A stretch of 39,081 bases of DNA from Lentisphaeria bacterium UBA1791 (GTDB lineage: Bacteria > Verrucomicrobiota > Lentisphaeria > Victivallales > Victivallaceae), in NCBI GenBank assembly GCA_002314455.1, contig DCFZ01000041.1, forward strand, positions 1 through 39,081, in the 5' to 3' direction. Each line of letters starts with the position of its first letter. The first letter of the stretch is position 1. The notes beneath the pieces are model-generated. The model searched no databases and was not told the DNA's origin. It was given only the letters and a program-made list of their open reading frames with translations. This document shows positions 23,444-29,752 of this stretch, piece after piece. The position numbers and the translations under genes are program-made.

Positions 23444-25311
23444 TGAAACACCCGATCCTTTGTCTTGCCCTGCTCTCTGCCGCGCCGCTTTTCGGCGGGA
23501 TCACCCGCGAGGGGGACGGCGCCGTCATGCTCGATCAGGAAACCCGCATGCTCTCGTTCCAACTGCTCGCCAAGGAAAAGCTCGATCACTTTGCCGCCGA
23601 CGGCTTTGACGCGGGCAAAGAAAAGATCATGCAGGAAATGCAAAAAAATCCCGCCCGCTACATCCAGCGCAACGTCGCCCGCGCGCAGATGGAAACCATT
23701 TTCCGTGCGGAAATGGAAAAACAACTTCAAGGCGAACTCGACGCCTTAATCCAATCGACCGCGTGCAAATTAAATCCCCAAACGCAGGCGGCGCTCTCTG
23801 CCGCACAAAAAGCGACGATCGACGAGCGGATGAAACTGCATTTCCCGACGGCGTTCGACGACGTGCGCAAAACACTCGCCGAAAAGGAGCGCAAATCGCA
23901 GATCTTCACCGCGATCTACCCATCCGGCAAAGAATTGGAAACGCTCGACGACGCCCAACTTGCCCAACGACTGCTCGAACGTTTCAACCAAAGTCGCCGG
24001 CAACCGATTATGGAAGAAAATCGCCCCTATCTCCAGAACGAGGTGATCTCGCCCGTCATCGCCGCCGCGCGCAAACAACAAAAGATCCAGCACGAAGCGC
24101 TCGATCAGCTCCGCATCCCGCAAACCTTGTGGGGAACCGATGAGATCAAGCGTTTCATCCAGACGGAACTGCGCAGTGCAACGGTGCGCGATTGCCCCGA
24201 AGCTCAAGCGAATTTCATCGAATTTCCCTCGATCAGCAAAAAGATCGACCAAAAAGCAAAAAGCATCGTCAGCGAACGCCTCGGCGATGCGCTGGAGCTT
24301 GACGCCAAACGTTACCGCGCGTTGCTGGAAAAGGAACCGCAACGCCACGTCACGCCGGCAATGAGCCTCGAACGCGCCCGGGAAGTGATGCTTCCCGATG
24401 CGCTCCAGGCGGCAAAAAAAACGATCCACGCCCCCGCCACCCTCACCGTTGACCACCACGATCCCGTCATCCGGCAAAAGTTCGACCGCGCGGCAACGGC
24501 GAAATTCAAAAGCCTCCGCGACGACTACGCTCAGGCGCAGATCAGACGCGTCTGGCCCGACTTCGACGAATGGCTTCCCCGCCTTGAAGAAACGGAACTT
24601 TTTGTCCGCCAAGGCGAAAAAACGCTTCCCGCCGTCGCCGATCGCCCCAAAAGCGACGAAGTGCTCTTTTCCGAAACCGAAGTCAAAATCGAAGCGGCGA
24701 TGCAGAAAAAATTTGCCGCCGAGAGCCGGCGGCTCAAAGCGCAGTTGCAGGCGGTCGACGATTTCTATCGGCACGTCACCGACGAATGTCGCAAGATCAA
24801 GCAGCAGCACAGCGATAACGATCAGAGCTTCTGGCAATGGCTTTTCGGCATCACCCCCGATGCGCTGACGCTGGAAAAAGTGATCGAGGTCTACGAGGAA
24901 AAAGTCGTTCAGGCAAGTTCCAAGCCGCTTTTCCCCGCGGCAAAACACGAGATCGACATCCGCAGTCGCGCCATTTTGCAACTGCTGCAGAAACCGGCGT
25001 CCAAAAAGGAAGTTACACTCCAAGACGAGGAAAAGCAGGTCAAGGCTTTCACGCTCGTCATCGGCGGCACCAGCGATACGGACGGCACGTTGCAATTGGG
25101 CAGTTGGCAAGCTGAAATGAGCGACAAACAAGCGTCGGCGAACGCCGTTGCCGCAGAAGTGAAGCGGCAGATCGAGGGGCAGAACGTCAGCGTCATCCTC
25201 GCGATCGAAGTCACCAATGCGGAACTTACCTATCGGCGGGTCGCCGAATTGCGCGAGGCGTTGCAGGAATTGTTGCCGGACGCGATGGTCCAGGATTCAT
25301 ATCGCAAATAA
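23440..25311 (+). CDS. Large exported helical protein of the TolQ-like operon
   Basis: A 623-residue protein with a cleavable signal peptide (MMKHPILCLALLSAAPLFGG) and no lipobox. Most of the mature chain is charged and helix-rich, with coiled-coil-like stretches. No enzymatic motif is recognised. The last about 85 residues (IGGTSDTDGTLQLG... VILAIEVTNAELTYRRVAELREAL) recall the beta-alpha periplasmic domain of ExbD/TolR, where a hydrophobic strand, a polar loop and a helix follow each other; this is tentative. The first codons ATGATG overlap the stop of the ExbD-like gene, with GAGGAGG upstream. It is probably the periplasmic partner of the two membrane subunits. Its function is unknown. Confidence 0.75.
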   Translation: MMKHPILCLALLSAAPLFGGITREGDGAVMLDQETRMLSFQLLAKEKLDHFAADGFDAGKEKIMQEMQKNPARYIQRNVARAQMETIFRAEMEKQLQGELDALIQSTACKLNPQTQAALSAAQKATIDERMKLHFPTAFDDVRKTLAEKERKSQIFTAIYPSGKELETLDDAQLAQRLLERFNQSRRQPIMEENRPYLQNEVISPVIAAARKQQKIQHEALDQLRIPQTLWGTDEIKRFIQTELRSATVRDCPEAQANFIEFPSISKKIDQKAKSIVSERLGDALELDAKRYRALLEKEPQRHVTPAMSLERAREVMLPDALQAAKKTIHAPATLTVDHHDPVIRQKFDRAATAKFKSLRDDYAQAQIRRVWPDFDEWLPRLEETELFVRQGEKTLPAVADRPKSDEVLFSETEVKIEAAMQKKFAAESRRLKAQLQAVDDFYRHVTDECRKIKQQHSDNDQSFWQWLFGITPDALTLEKVIEVYEEKVVQASSKPLFPAAKHEIDIRSRAILQLLQKPASKKEVTLQDEEKQVKAFTLVIGGTSDTDGTLQLGSWQAEMSDKQASANAVAAEVKRQIEGQNVSVILAIEVTNAELTYRRVAELREALQELLPDAMVQDSYRK

Positions 25312-25409
25312 AAAAAGAAAGCAGGATTGGCATCTCGCGCACAAACTGAAAACAATAAGCCCAAAAGAGGACCCGATGCAAATCTTGTTCCGAGATCGAC
25401 CTGCTTTCT
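25310..25409 (-). ncRNA. Candidate structured small RNA, about 100 nt
   Basis: On the minus strand a promoter (TTGATT-16-TATATT) predicts a start at about 25409. That is the first base of a long rod-like hairpin. Outer stem AGAAAGCAGG/CCTGCTTTCT (25400-25409 with 25316-25325); second stem ATCTCG/CGAGAT (25391-25396 with 25332-25337); a short ACAAG/TTTGT helix; an open bubble; and an apical stem near 25357-25374. The outer 3' arm is followed by six U residues, so the same stem ends the transcript. It also lies at the end of the convergent 623-aa gene and could serve as its terminator. It lacks SRP RNA and tmRNA motifs and is short for 6S RNA. Confidence 0.5.
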
Positions 25410-25415
25410 GGTATT

Positions 25416-25443
25416 AATATAAAAGGGTTTTTAAAAAAATCAA
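25416..25443 (-). promoter_or_regulatory. Promoter of the candidate small RNA
   Basis: On the minus strand TTGATT and TATATT are separated by 16 bases. The predicted start coincides with the base of the hairpin. Confidence 0.5.
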
Positions 25444-25491
25444 GCAAAAAAGAGTTTTTTGCAAAAAAAGTGAAAAAATTCGGCTTTTTAC

Positions 25492-25520
25492 TTGACAAGC
25501 ATCTGAAAAGGTGATATTTT
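25492..25520 (+). promoter_or_regulatory. Promoter of rplM-rpsI
   Basis: A consensus TTGACA is followed after 17 bases by TATTTT. It leaves an untranslated leader of about 140 bases before rplM. Confidence 0.8.
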
Positions 25521-25527
25521 ATAGGAC

Positions 25528-25596
25528 TTTCAAACGAAATGACGTTGCTCGGCGACTTCGATCATCGCGTGCGGCAAAAAATCAGATCGTTTGAAA
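25528..25596 (+). promoter_or_regulatory. Structured 5' leader of rplM-rpsI (candidate ribosomal-protein leader)
   Basis: Perfect 10-bp arms TTTCAAACGA (25528-25537) and TCGTTTGAAA (25587-25596) close a 49-base domain starting right at the predicted transcription start. A second small hairpin (GCGG/CCGC) follows at about 25609-25626. Leaders that bind L13 to regulate rplM-rpsI are known in several phyla; here the sequence does not let me assign it to one of those classes. Confidence 0.5.
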
Positions 25597-25669
25597 CAGT
25601 CGATCCGGCGGAAGTGCGAAACCGCAGGGCGGCGAAAGAAAAAGATAACAAAAAATACGGATGAAGATT

Positions 25670-26101
25670 ATGAAAACCTATTTGGCGAAAGTCGGCGAAA
25701 TCGAGCAGCGTTGCCTGCTGTTTGATGCCTCCGAAATGCCGGTGGGACGTTTGGCGGTTCGCGTTGCCAATGCGCTTCGCGGCAAAGACAAGCCGACGTA
25801 TACTCCGCATATTGATACCGGCGCGTTTGTCATCGTGATCAACGCGTCCAAAGCAGTCTTTACCGGCCGCAAGGCTGAGGAAAAAGTTTACGTGAGTTTC
25901 AGCGGTTACCGCAGCGGTCGCAAAGAAGTGACCGCCGACAAGGTTCGCGAAAACTCCCCCGAACGCATCATTCAGGATGCCGTCTGGGGTATGATGCCGC
26001 ACGGCCGTCTCGGTCGCGCGCAGTTCGGCAAGCTCAAGGTTTACGCCGGCGCGGAGCATCCGCACATGGCGCAGAAGCCGGTCAAAGTTACGGTGGAGTA
26101 A
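25670..26101 (+). CDS. rplM: 50S ribosomal protein L13
   Basis: A 143-residue protein of normal length for L13, with MKTYLAK at the start, then VGRLAVRVANALRGKDKPTYTPHIDTGAFVIVINA, the GYRSGRKE segment, RIIQDAVWGMMPHGRLGR and KVYAGAEHPHMAQKP. All are hallmarks of bacterial L13, which binds 23S rRNA early in assembly. The upstream in-frame ATG at 25661 has no binding site; the second (25670) matches the family start and has GGATGAAG before it. Its stop is six bases from rpsI, the usual partner. Confidence 0.97.
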   Translation: MKTYLAKVGEIEQRCLLFDASEMPVGRLAVRVANALRGKDKPTYTPHIDTGAFVIVINASKAVFTGRKAEEKVYVSFSGYRSGRKEVTADKVRENSPERIIQDAVWGMMPHGRLGRAQFGKLKVYAGAEHPHMAQKPVKVTVE

Positions 26102-26107
26102 TCTCTT

Positions 26108-26509
26108 ATGGCGATCAAGAAAAGCGATGAAGTGTTGGCGGTCGGCCGCCGCAAGTGCGCGGTCGCGCGGGTTCGTCTGACTCCCGGTACCGGCAAAGTG
26201 GTTGTCAACGGCAAGGCGATGGATGCTTATTTCCCCAACGCCGATCTCTGCGGTTACGTCGGTCAGGTTTTCGCCGCGATCGATGCCGCTGATAAATTTG
26301 ATGTCTGCGCGAATATCGACGGCGGCGGTATGACCGGTCAGGCCGGTGCGCTCCGTCACGGCGTTGCCCGTGCGCTCGTGCAGTACAACGAAGAATATCG
26401 CGCCGCCCTCAAGGCCGCCGGTATGATGACCCGCGATGCGCGAGTCAAGGAACGTAAGAAGTCCGGTCAGCCCGGTGCTCGCCGCCGCTTCCAGTTCTCG
26501 AAACGTTAG
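26108..26509 (+). CDS. rpsI: 30S ribosomal protein S9
   Basis: A 133-residue protein with the S9 signatures VGRRKCAVARVRLTPGTGKVVVNG, DVCANIDGGGMTGQAGALRHGVARAL and the conserved C-terminal tail ending GARRRFQFSKR, whose last residues contact the P-site tRNA. It is the second gene of the rplM-rpsI operon. tRNA-Arg begins ten bases after its stop, so the tRNA is probably processed from the same transcript. Confidence 0.97.
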   Translation: MAIKKSDEVLAVGRRKCAVARVRLTPGTGKVVVNGKAMDAYFPNADLCGYVGQVFAAIDAADKFDVCANIDGGGMTGQAGALRHGVARALVQYNEEYRAALKAAGMMTRDARVKERKKSGQPGARRRFQFSKR

Positions 26510-26519
26510 TTTGGTTTTT

Positions 26520-26596
26520 GCACCCATAGCTCAATTGGATAGAGCGTCTGGCTACGGACCAGAAGGTTGCGGGTTCAAGTCCCTCTGGGTGTACCA
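26520..26596 (+). tRNA. tRNA-Arg (anticodon ACG), CCA encoded
   Basis: A full cloverleaf: acceptor stem GCACCCA/TGGGTGT, D-arm GCTC/GAGC, anticodon stem TCTGG/CCAGA with loop CTACGGA giving anticodon ACG, and a T-arm with loop TTCAAGT (one C-T mismatch in the stem). CCA is encoded. ACG reads arginine CGN codons after A34 deamination to inosine. There is no promoter between rpsI and the tRNA. Confidence 0.95.
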
Positions 26597-26715
26597 AATA
26601 ATCAACGGCCAAGTCGAAAGACTTGACCGTTTTCTTTTATTTGCTCCCCCCAGAGGAACTTGAACTTGCGATTTGCACACAAATCGCCTACGCTATCGCG
26701 TAGCCGCAAAGCGGG
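26580..26715 (+). repeat. Direct repeat copy A, including the tRNA-Arg 3' end
   Basis: About 136 bases, nearly identical to the copy at 26809-26945. It starts in the T-arm/acceptor of tRNA-Arg (TCCCTCTGGGTGTACCA), includes the tRNA terminator, and continues with an inverted tRNA-like piece (CCCAGAGGAACTTGAA) and a GATTTGCACACAAATC hairpin. The outer arms TTCAAGTCCCTCTGGG and CCCAGAGGAACTTGAA form a large inverted repeat. Confidence 0.85.
26604..26638 (+). terminator. Rho-independent terminator after tRNA-Arg
   Basis: AACGGCCAAGTC-GAAA-GACTTGACCGTT forms a 12-position stem with one C-A mismatch, a stable GAAA loop and a TTCTTTT tail. Confidence 0.85.
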
Positions 26716-26808
26716 TTGCCCTCGCTATGCTTCTGCACCGGCCTTTTTTAGGCTGGTGCCCTCGCTTCGCTCACGCTCTGCGTCGGCGTTTTACGCCTCC
26801 TTGTCAAC

Positions 26809-26945
26809 TCCCTCTGGGTGTACCAAATAATCAACGGTCAGATCGAAAGACTTGACCGTTTTCTTTTATTTGCTCCCCCAGAGGGACTTGAACTTGCGAT
26901 TTGCACACAAATCGCCTACGCTATCCGCGTAGCCGCAAGGCGGGT
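26809..26945 (+). repeat. Direct repeat copy B with a tRNA-Arg 3'-end fragment
   Basis: It lies 229 bases downstream of copy A and repeats the last about 20 bases of tRNA-Arg including CCA, the terminator and the inverted tRNA-like segment, with a few substitutions and indels. The rest of the tRNA is missing, so this copy cannot make a tRNA. The 90 bases between the copies hold further hairpins, such as GCACCGGCC/GGCTGGTGC. Confidence 0.85.
26833..26867 (+). terminator. Second copy of the tRNA terminator
   Basis: AACGGTCAGATC-GAAA-GACTTGACCGTT with a TTCTTTT tail, part of repeat copy B. One base change restores a pair relative to copy A while others alter the middle of the stem, so the hairpin is broadly maintained. 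Confidence 0.65.
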
Positions 26946-27017
26946 GTTTTGACAAGCTCAGAACTGCGTACCGCGCCGCTGGCGCGGACACGGAACTCAA
27001 GGGGGCGCTGGGGGGAG

Positions 27018-27052
27018 TAAGAGGGGGGGGGCGACGTGAGCGCCCCCTCTTA
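27018..27052. terminator. Hairpin with a nine-G run, possible terminator of the glycosyltransferase operon
   Basis: TAAGAGGGGG...GCG and CGCCCCCTCTTA pair around a 7-base loop. The left arm carries four extra G residues (a G9 run at 27023-27031). It lies about 70 bases beyond the stop of the minus-strand GT4 gene. There is no long U-run, so efficiency is uncertain. The surrounding 26946-27121 has no gene that I can support. Confidence 0.45.
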
Positions 27053-27121
27053 TTTCCATCACGTCCGCAAACGATCGCTGACAAGTTTTGAACGATTGAC
27101 AAATGGAAGCGGTACGGACAC

Positions 27122-28195
27122 TCACCGTTCAATCAATTGCTGAAACCGTTCGCGAAAGATTTCGGGGGCAAAACGGCGGGCATTGCGTTGACAGTCGGCG
27201 GCGATAAAGTGCATGGATTCAAATCGGGTGATGGCGTCCATCAGCGATTCGACAGTGGGGGCGTCAAAAAAGACGCCGGTTTGGTCGGGAATGACGGTTT
27301 CGAGAGCGCCCCCTGCCCCGAGGGCGATCACGGGTGTGCCGGCGGCTTGAGCTTCGACGGGGACGATGCCGAAATCTTCGATTCCGGGGAAAATCAGGGC
27401 TTGCGCGCCGGCGTAGCAAGCGCGTAATTCAGCGTTGGAAACGCGACCGCGAAATTCAATGGTAGAACCGGCGATCTTGCGCAATTTTTCCGCCATGGAG
27501 CCGACGCCGGTGACGACAAGTTTTTTCCGCAAGCGGGTGCAGGCAAGGACGGCGAGTTCGGGGTGTTTATAAGAAATCAACTGACCGGCGAGAAGATAAT
27601 ATTCTTCTTTGGGATGCGATGCGGCGGAAAAATAGTCGGTCTCGACCGGAGGATAGATCACTTCGGCGTCGCGATGATAGATGCGCTGGATCCGGTCGGC
27701 GACGAATTGGCTGTTGGCGACGAATTCGTCGACGCACTCCGCCGAGCGGAGGTCGTAACGGCGCAGATAATCGCGAAAGAGCCGCATGCAGATTTTGCCG
27801 GCGACGCCGCTTGCGCGGTAGTACTCGTCGTACATATCCCAGAGGTAGCGCATCGGCGTATGGCAATAGCAGACGTGGCGACTGCCCGTTGGCTTGCGGA
27901 TCCCCTTGATCGGACCGGATTCGCTGCTGATGATCAAGTCATATCCGGTGAGATTAAGTTTTTTCAGCGCCCCCGGCATCATCGGCAGATAATACTGGCA
28001 ATGCTTGCGCGCACCGGGGAGTTTGCCGATCGAAGTTTCCGTGATGCGGTGACTGCCGAAAATGCCATCCATAACTTCGGGAGCATAGGCGTGCGTAAAA
28101 ATATCGGCATCGGGAAACATTTTTGCGATCTCGGCAAAAACATTTTCGCCGCCGCGCAGATTGGTCAACCAGTAGTGCAGCAGAGCCGTTTTCAT
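27122..28195 (-). CDS. GT4-family glycosyltransferase
   Basis: A 357-residue GT-B glycosyltransferase. N-terminal MKTALLHYWLTNLRGGENVFAEIA is typical of WbaZ-like mannosyltransferases, as is SRHVCYCHTPMRYLWDMYDEYY. The donor-nucleotide site IEDFGIVPVEAQAAGTPVIALGAGGALETVI carries the family's E-x7-E pair. Such enzymes add hexoses during O-antigen, capsule or glycolipid synthesis at the cytoplasmic face of the membrane. Its ATG overlaps the stop of the upstream membrane protein (ATGA), so the genes are coupled. Confidence 0.92.
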   Translation of the reverse strand: MKTALLHYWLTNLRGGENVFAEIAKMFPDADIFTHAYAPEVMDGIFGSHRITETSIGKLPGARKHCQYYLPMMPGALKKLNLTGYDLIISSESGPIKGIRKPTGSRHVCYCHTPMRYLWDMYDEYYRASGVAGKICMRLFRDYLRRYDLRSAECVDEFVANSQFVADRIQRIYHRDAEVIYPPVETDYFSAASHPKEEYYLLAGQLISYKHPELAVLACTRLRKKLVVTGVGSMAEKLRKIAGSTIEFRGRVSNAELRACYAGAQALIFPGIEDFGIVPVEAQAAGTPVIALGAGGALETVIPDQTGVFFDAPTVESLMDAITRFESMHFIAADCQRNARRFAPEIFRERFQQLIER

Positions 28196-28848
28196 TGCCG
28201 GGGCACTCTTTTCATCAGAACAAACGTCGATTTATGGGCGCGCAGCGTCTGAACGACCTGAAAATCGGGATTGCCGCAATCGACCGGTGTTTTTTTGGCG
28301 TTGAGCTTCAATAAATAATAATCGGCATACGGCAAATTGCCGTAGCAAAAGGGTCCGGCGATCTGCACGACCTCGACCTGAAAATCATCCCCGAGGAAAC
28401 AGGAAACATCGCGGTTCGAGAGCACGCGAATTGGTCGATCCGGCACGTTTCGGGCATCTTTTTTGATCGTTTCCATCAACGGGAAAAAGTTGCGGTCCTC
28501 CGGGTTGCCGTCCGTTGATTTTACGATCGAAAGGATTAACAAGATCCAGAGAAACCAGCGCGCCGCGGGAAAACGGCAATATTTCCGGCAGAAATCCGCG
28601 ATCCCGCAAATCGCCACGACGGAAAAATAGATCGCACCGGGCGCCAGCAACAACGCATAGCGGTCGGCATTGATCGGCATCGCCATTCGCCAACTGACCA
28701 TAAAAACCGCAGTAAAGCCGAAAAGAAGCGTTTCCGACTTGCTCTTTTTCCAATGGCGACACAAAAAGAAGATGAAACCGATGACGCCGAGCGCGGCGAC
28801 CGGTTCAAACAGGCAACGGGGAATGTGCTGTAACAGAACTTTGAACAT
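28192..28848 (-). pseudogene. C-terminal fragment of a GT-C-type membrane glycosyltransferase
   Basis: 218 codons, with three or four hydrophobic helices (VAALGVIGFIFFLC, ETLLFGFTAVFMVSW, YALLLAPGAIYFSVVAICGIADF, WFLWILLILSIVKS) and a soluble C-terminal domain. It begins with ATG immediately after the in-frame TAG of the upstream half and in the same reading frame. The two halves together have the length and helix distribution of an integral-membrane (GT39/GT-C-like) glycosyltransferase of about 480 residues. I infer a single gene interrupted by a nonsense mutation. Re-initiation at the ATG or readthrough cannot be excluded, because the downstream GT4 gene is still coupled to it. Confidence 0.6.
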
Positions 28849-29640
28849 CTATTGCCCCATCCACTTTGGGAAATACGAAAAAAGCACGCATCGCACTTTG
28901 GCGTAAAGCAAAGCGGGATCGTCGATCGCCAGAAGCATCAGTAAAATCGTGCCGAAAAATCCGATCGCCGCCAGCACAACAAAGAGCCAAATTTCGCGCG
29001 CGCAAAATTTGCGTTTGACCATAAAGAAGATCGCGTAAAGGGGAAAGAGCGCCAACAATTCCCACGCTTCAAAGCGGCACATAAGGCACATTGCAAGCGT
29101 TGCGCCAGTCGATAAAAAGCAATACCATTTCCGGTTTCGCACCGCGTAGATAAAGCAAAGCGCAAAAAGCAGACAAAACATCAGATAAGGCGTATCGCGG
29201 AGCAGATTTCCGGCGTAAAACAGGATCGTCGGCTGGGCGGCGAGCAACGCACCGCACCACATTGCCTTTTTGACGTCGCCGGTCAACAGATAGACGATCC
29301 TGTAAAAGAGGTAGACCGACACCATACTCATGGCGATGATCATAACAACCGAAGCGCCGTAAAGCGGAATTCCCCATGCGTTCGCCCACTTCAACGGTAA
29401 AAAGGGAAAGAGCAAAAGCGCGAACTTCGGGAATTTTTCCAAGACCTGGGAAAGTGAGCCGGTCGTATTCCAGTCGTGCAAAATGTGCAGATATTTAAGC
29501 GAATCCCGCGTCGGAAACGGACAATGGAGAAAATGGATCCCGTGCCAAATGCCGGCAAACAGGAGCAGCCACACTACCCGGAACTTCCCGGTCAGGGACT
29601 CCGTGAATCGGAAATAGAGCTTTTGAATCTGCGCCCACAT
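28849..29640 (-). pseudogene. N-terminal part of the interrupted GT-C-type glycosyltransferase
   Basis: 263 codons: one N-terminal helix (VVWLLLFAGIWHGIHF), a loop with candidate catalytic acidic residue (FPTRDSLKYLHILHDW) and about six further helices, ending ...SYFPKWMGQ before TAG. In GT-C enzymes the first extracytoplasmic loop carries an Asp that binds the lipid-linked donor or acts as base; here D in TRDS is the candidate. The GTG at 29688 lies only a few bases after the predicted transcription start, so I prefer the ATG at 29640, although its ribosome binding site is weak. The frame continues directly into the C-terminal fragment. Confidence 0.62.
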
Positions 29641-29701
29641 ATGATGTTGCCGGAAAAGGTCCTTTTGTACGATACCACCCGGGGCCACCGGGCATTTCTA
29701 T

Positions 29702-29730
29702 AATATATCGTCAAATGGTAAAAAAAGCAA
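29702..29730 (-). promoter_or_regulatory. Promoter of the glycosyltransferase operon
   Basis: On the minus strand TTGCTT and TATATT are separated by 17 bases. Confidence 0.65.
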
Positions 29731-29752
29731 TCTCTTTTTCCGGCGGAAAGCG

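Noticed and set aside
20960..25311. Zorya anti-phage system
   Set aside because: The channel subunit has a ZorA-like coiled-coil tail, but the partner lacks the OmpA-like peptidoglycan-binding domain of ZorB, and no ZorC, ZorD or ZorE-type gene follows.
25310..25409. SRP RNA (4.5S) or 6S RNA
   Set aside because: The apical part has no GGAA tetraloop with the GGAAGCAG strand in the right place, and the hairpin is about half the length of 6S RNA. The GAAAGCAGG at its base is only a chance similarity.
26809..26945. Second tRNA-Arg gene
   Set aside because: Only the last about 20 bases of the tRNA are repeated; there is no D-arm or anticodon arm upstream.
26866..27132. 88-residue minus-strand ORF
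   Set aside because: It lies wholly in repeat copy B and the G-rich hairpin region; its VLSLSKHP-type stretch is typical of translated intergenic repeats.
28849..28851. TAG recoded as a sense codon
   Set aside because: TAG ends ftsI, ftsL, rpsI and other genes normally in the same window.
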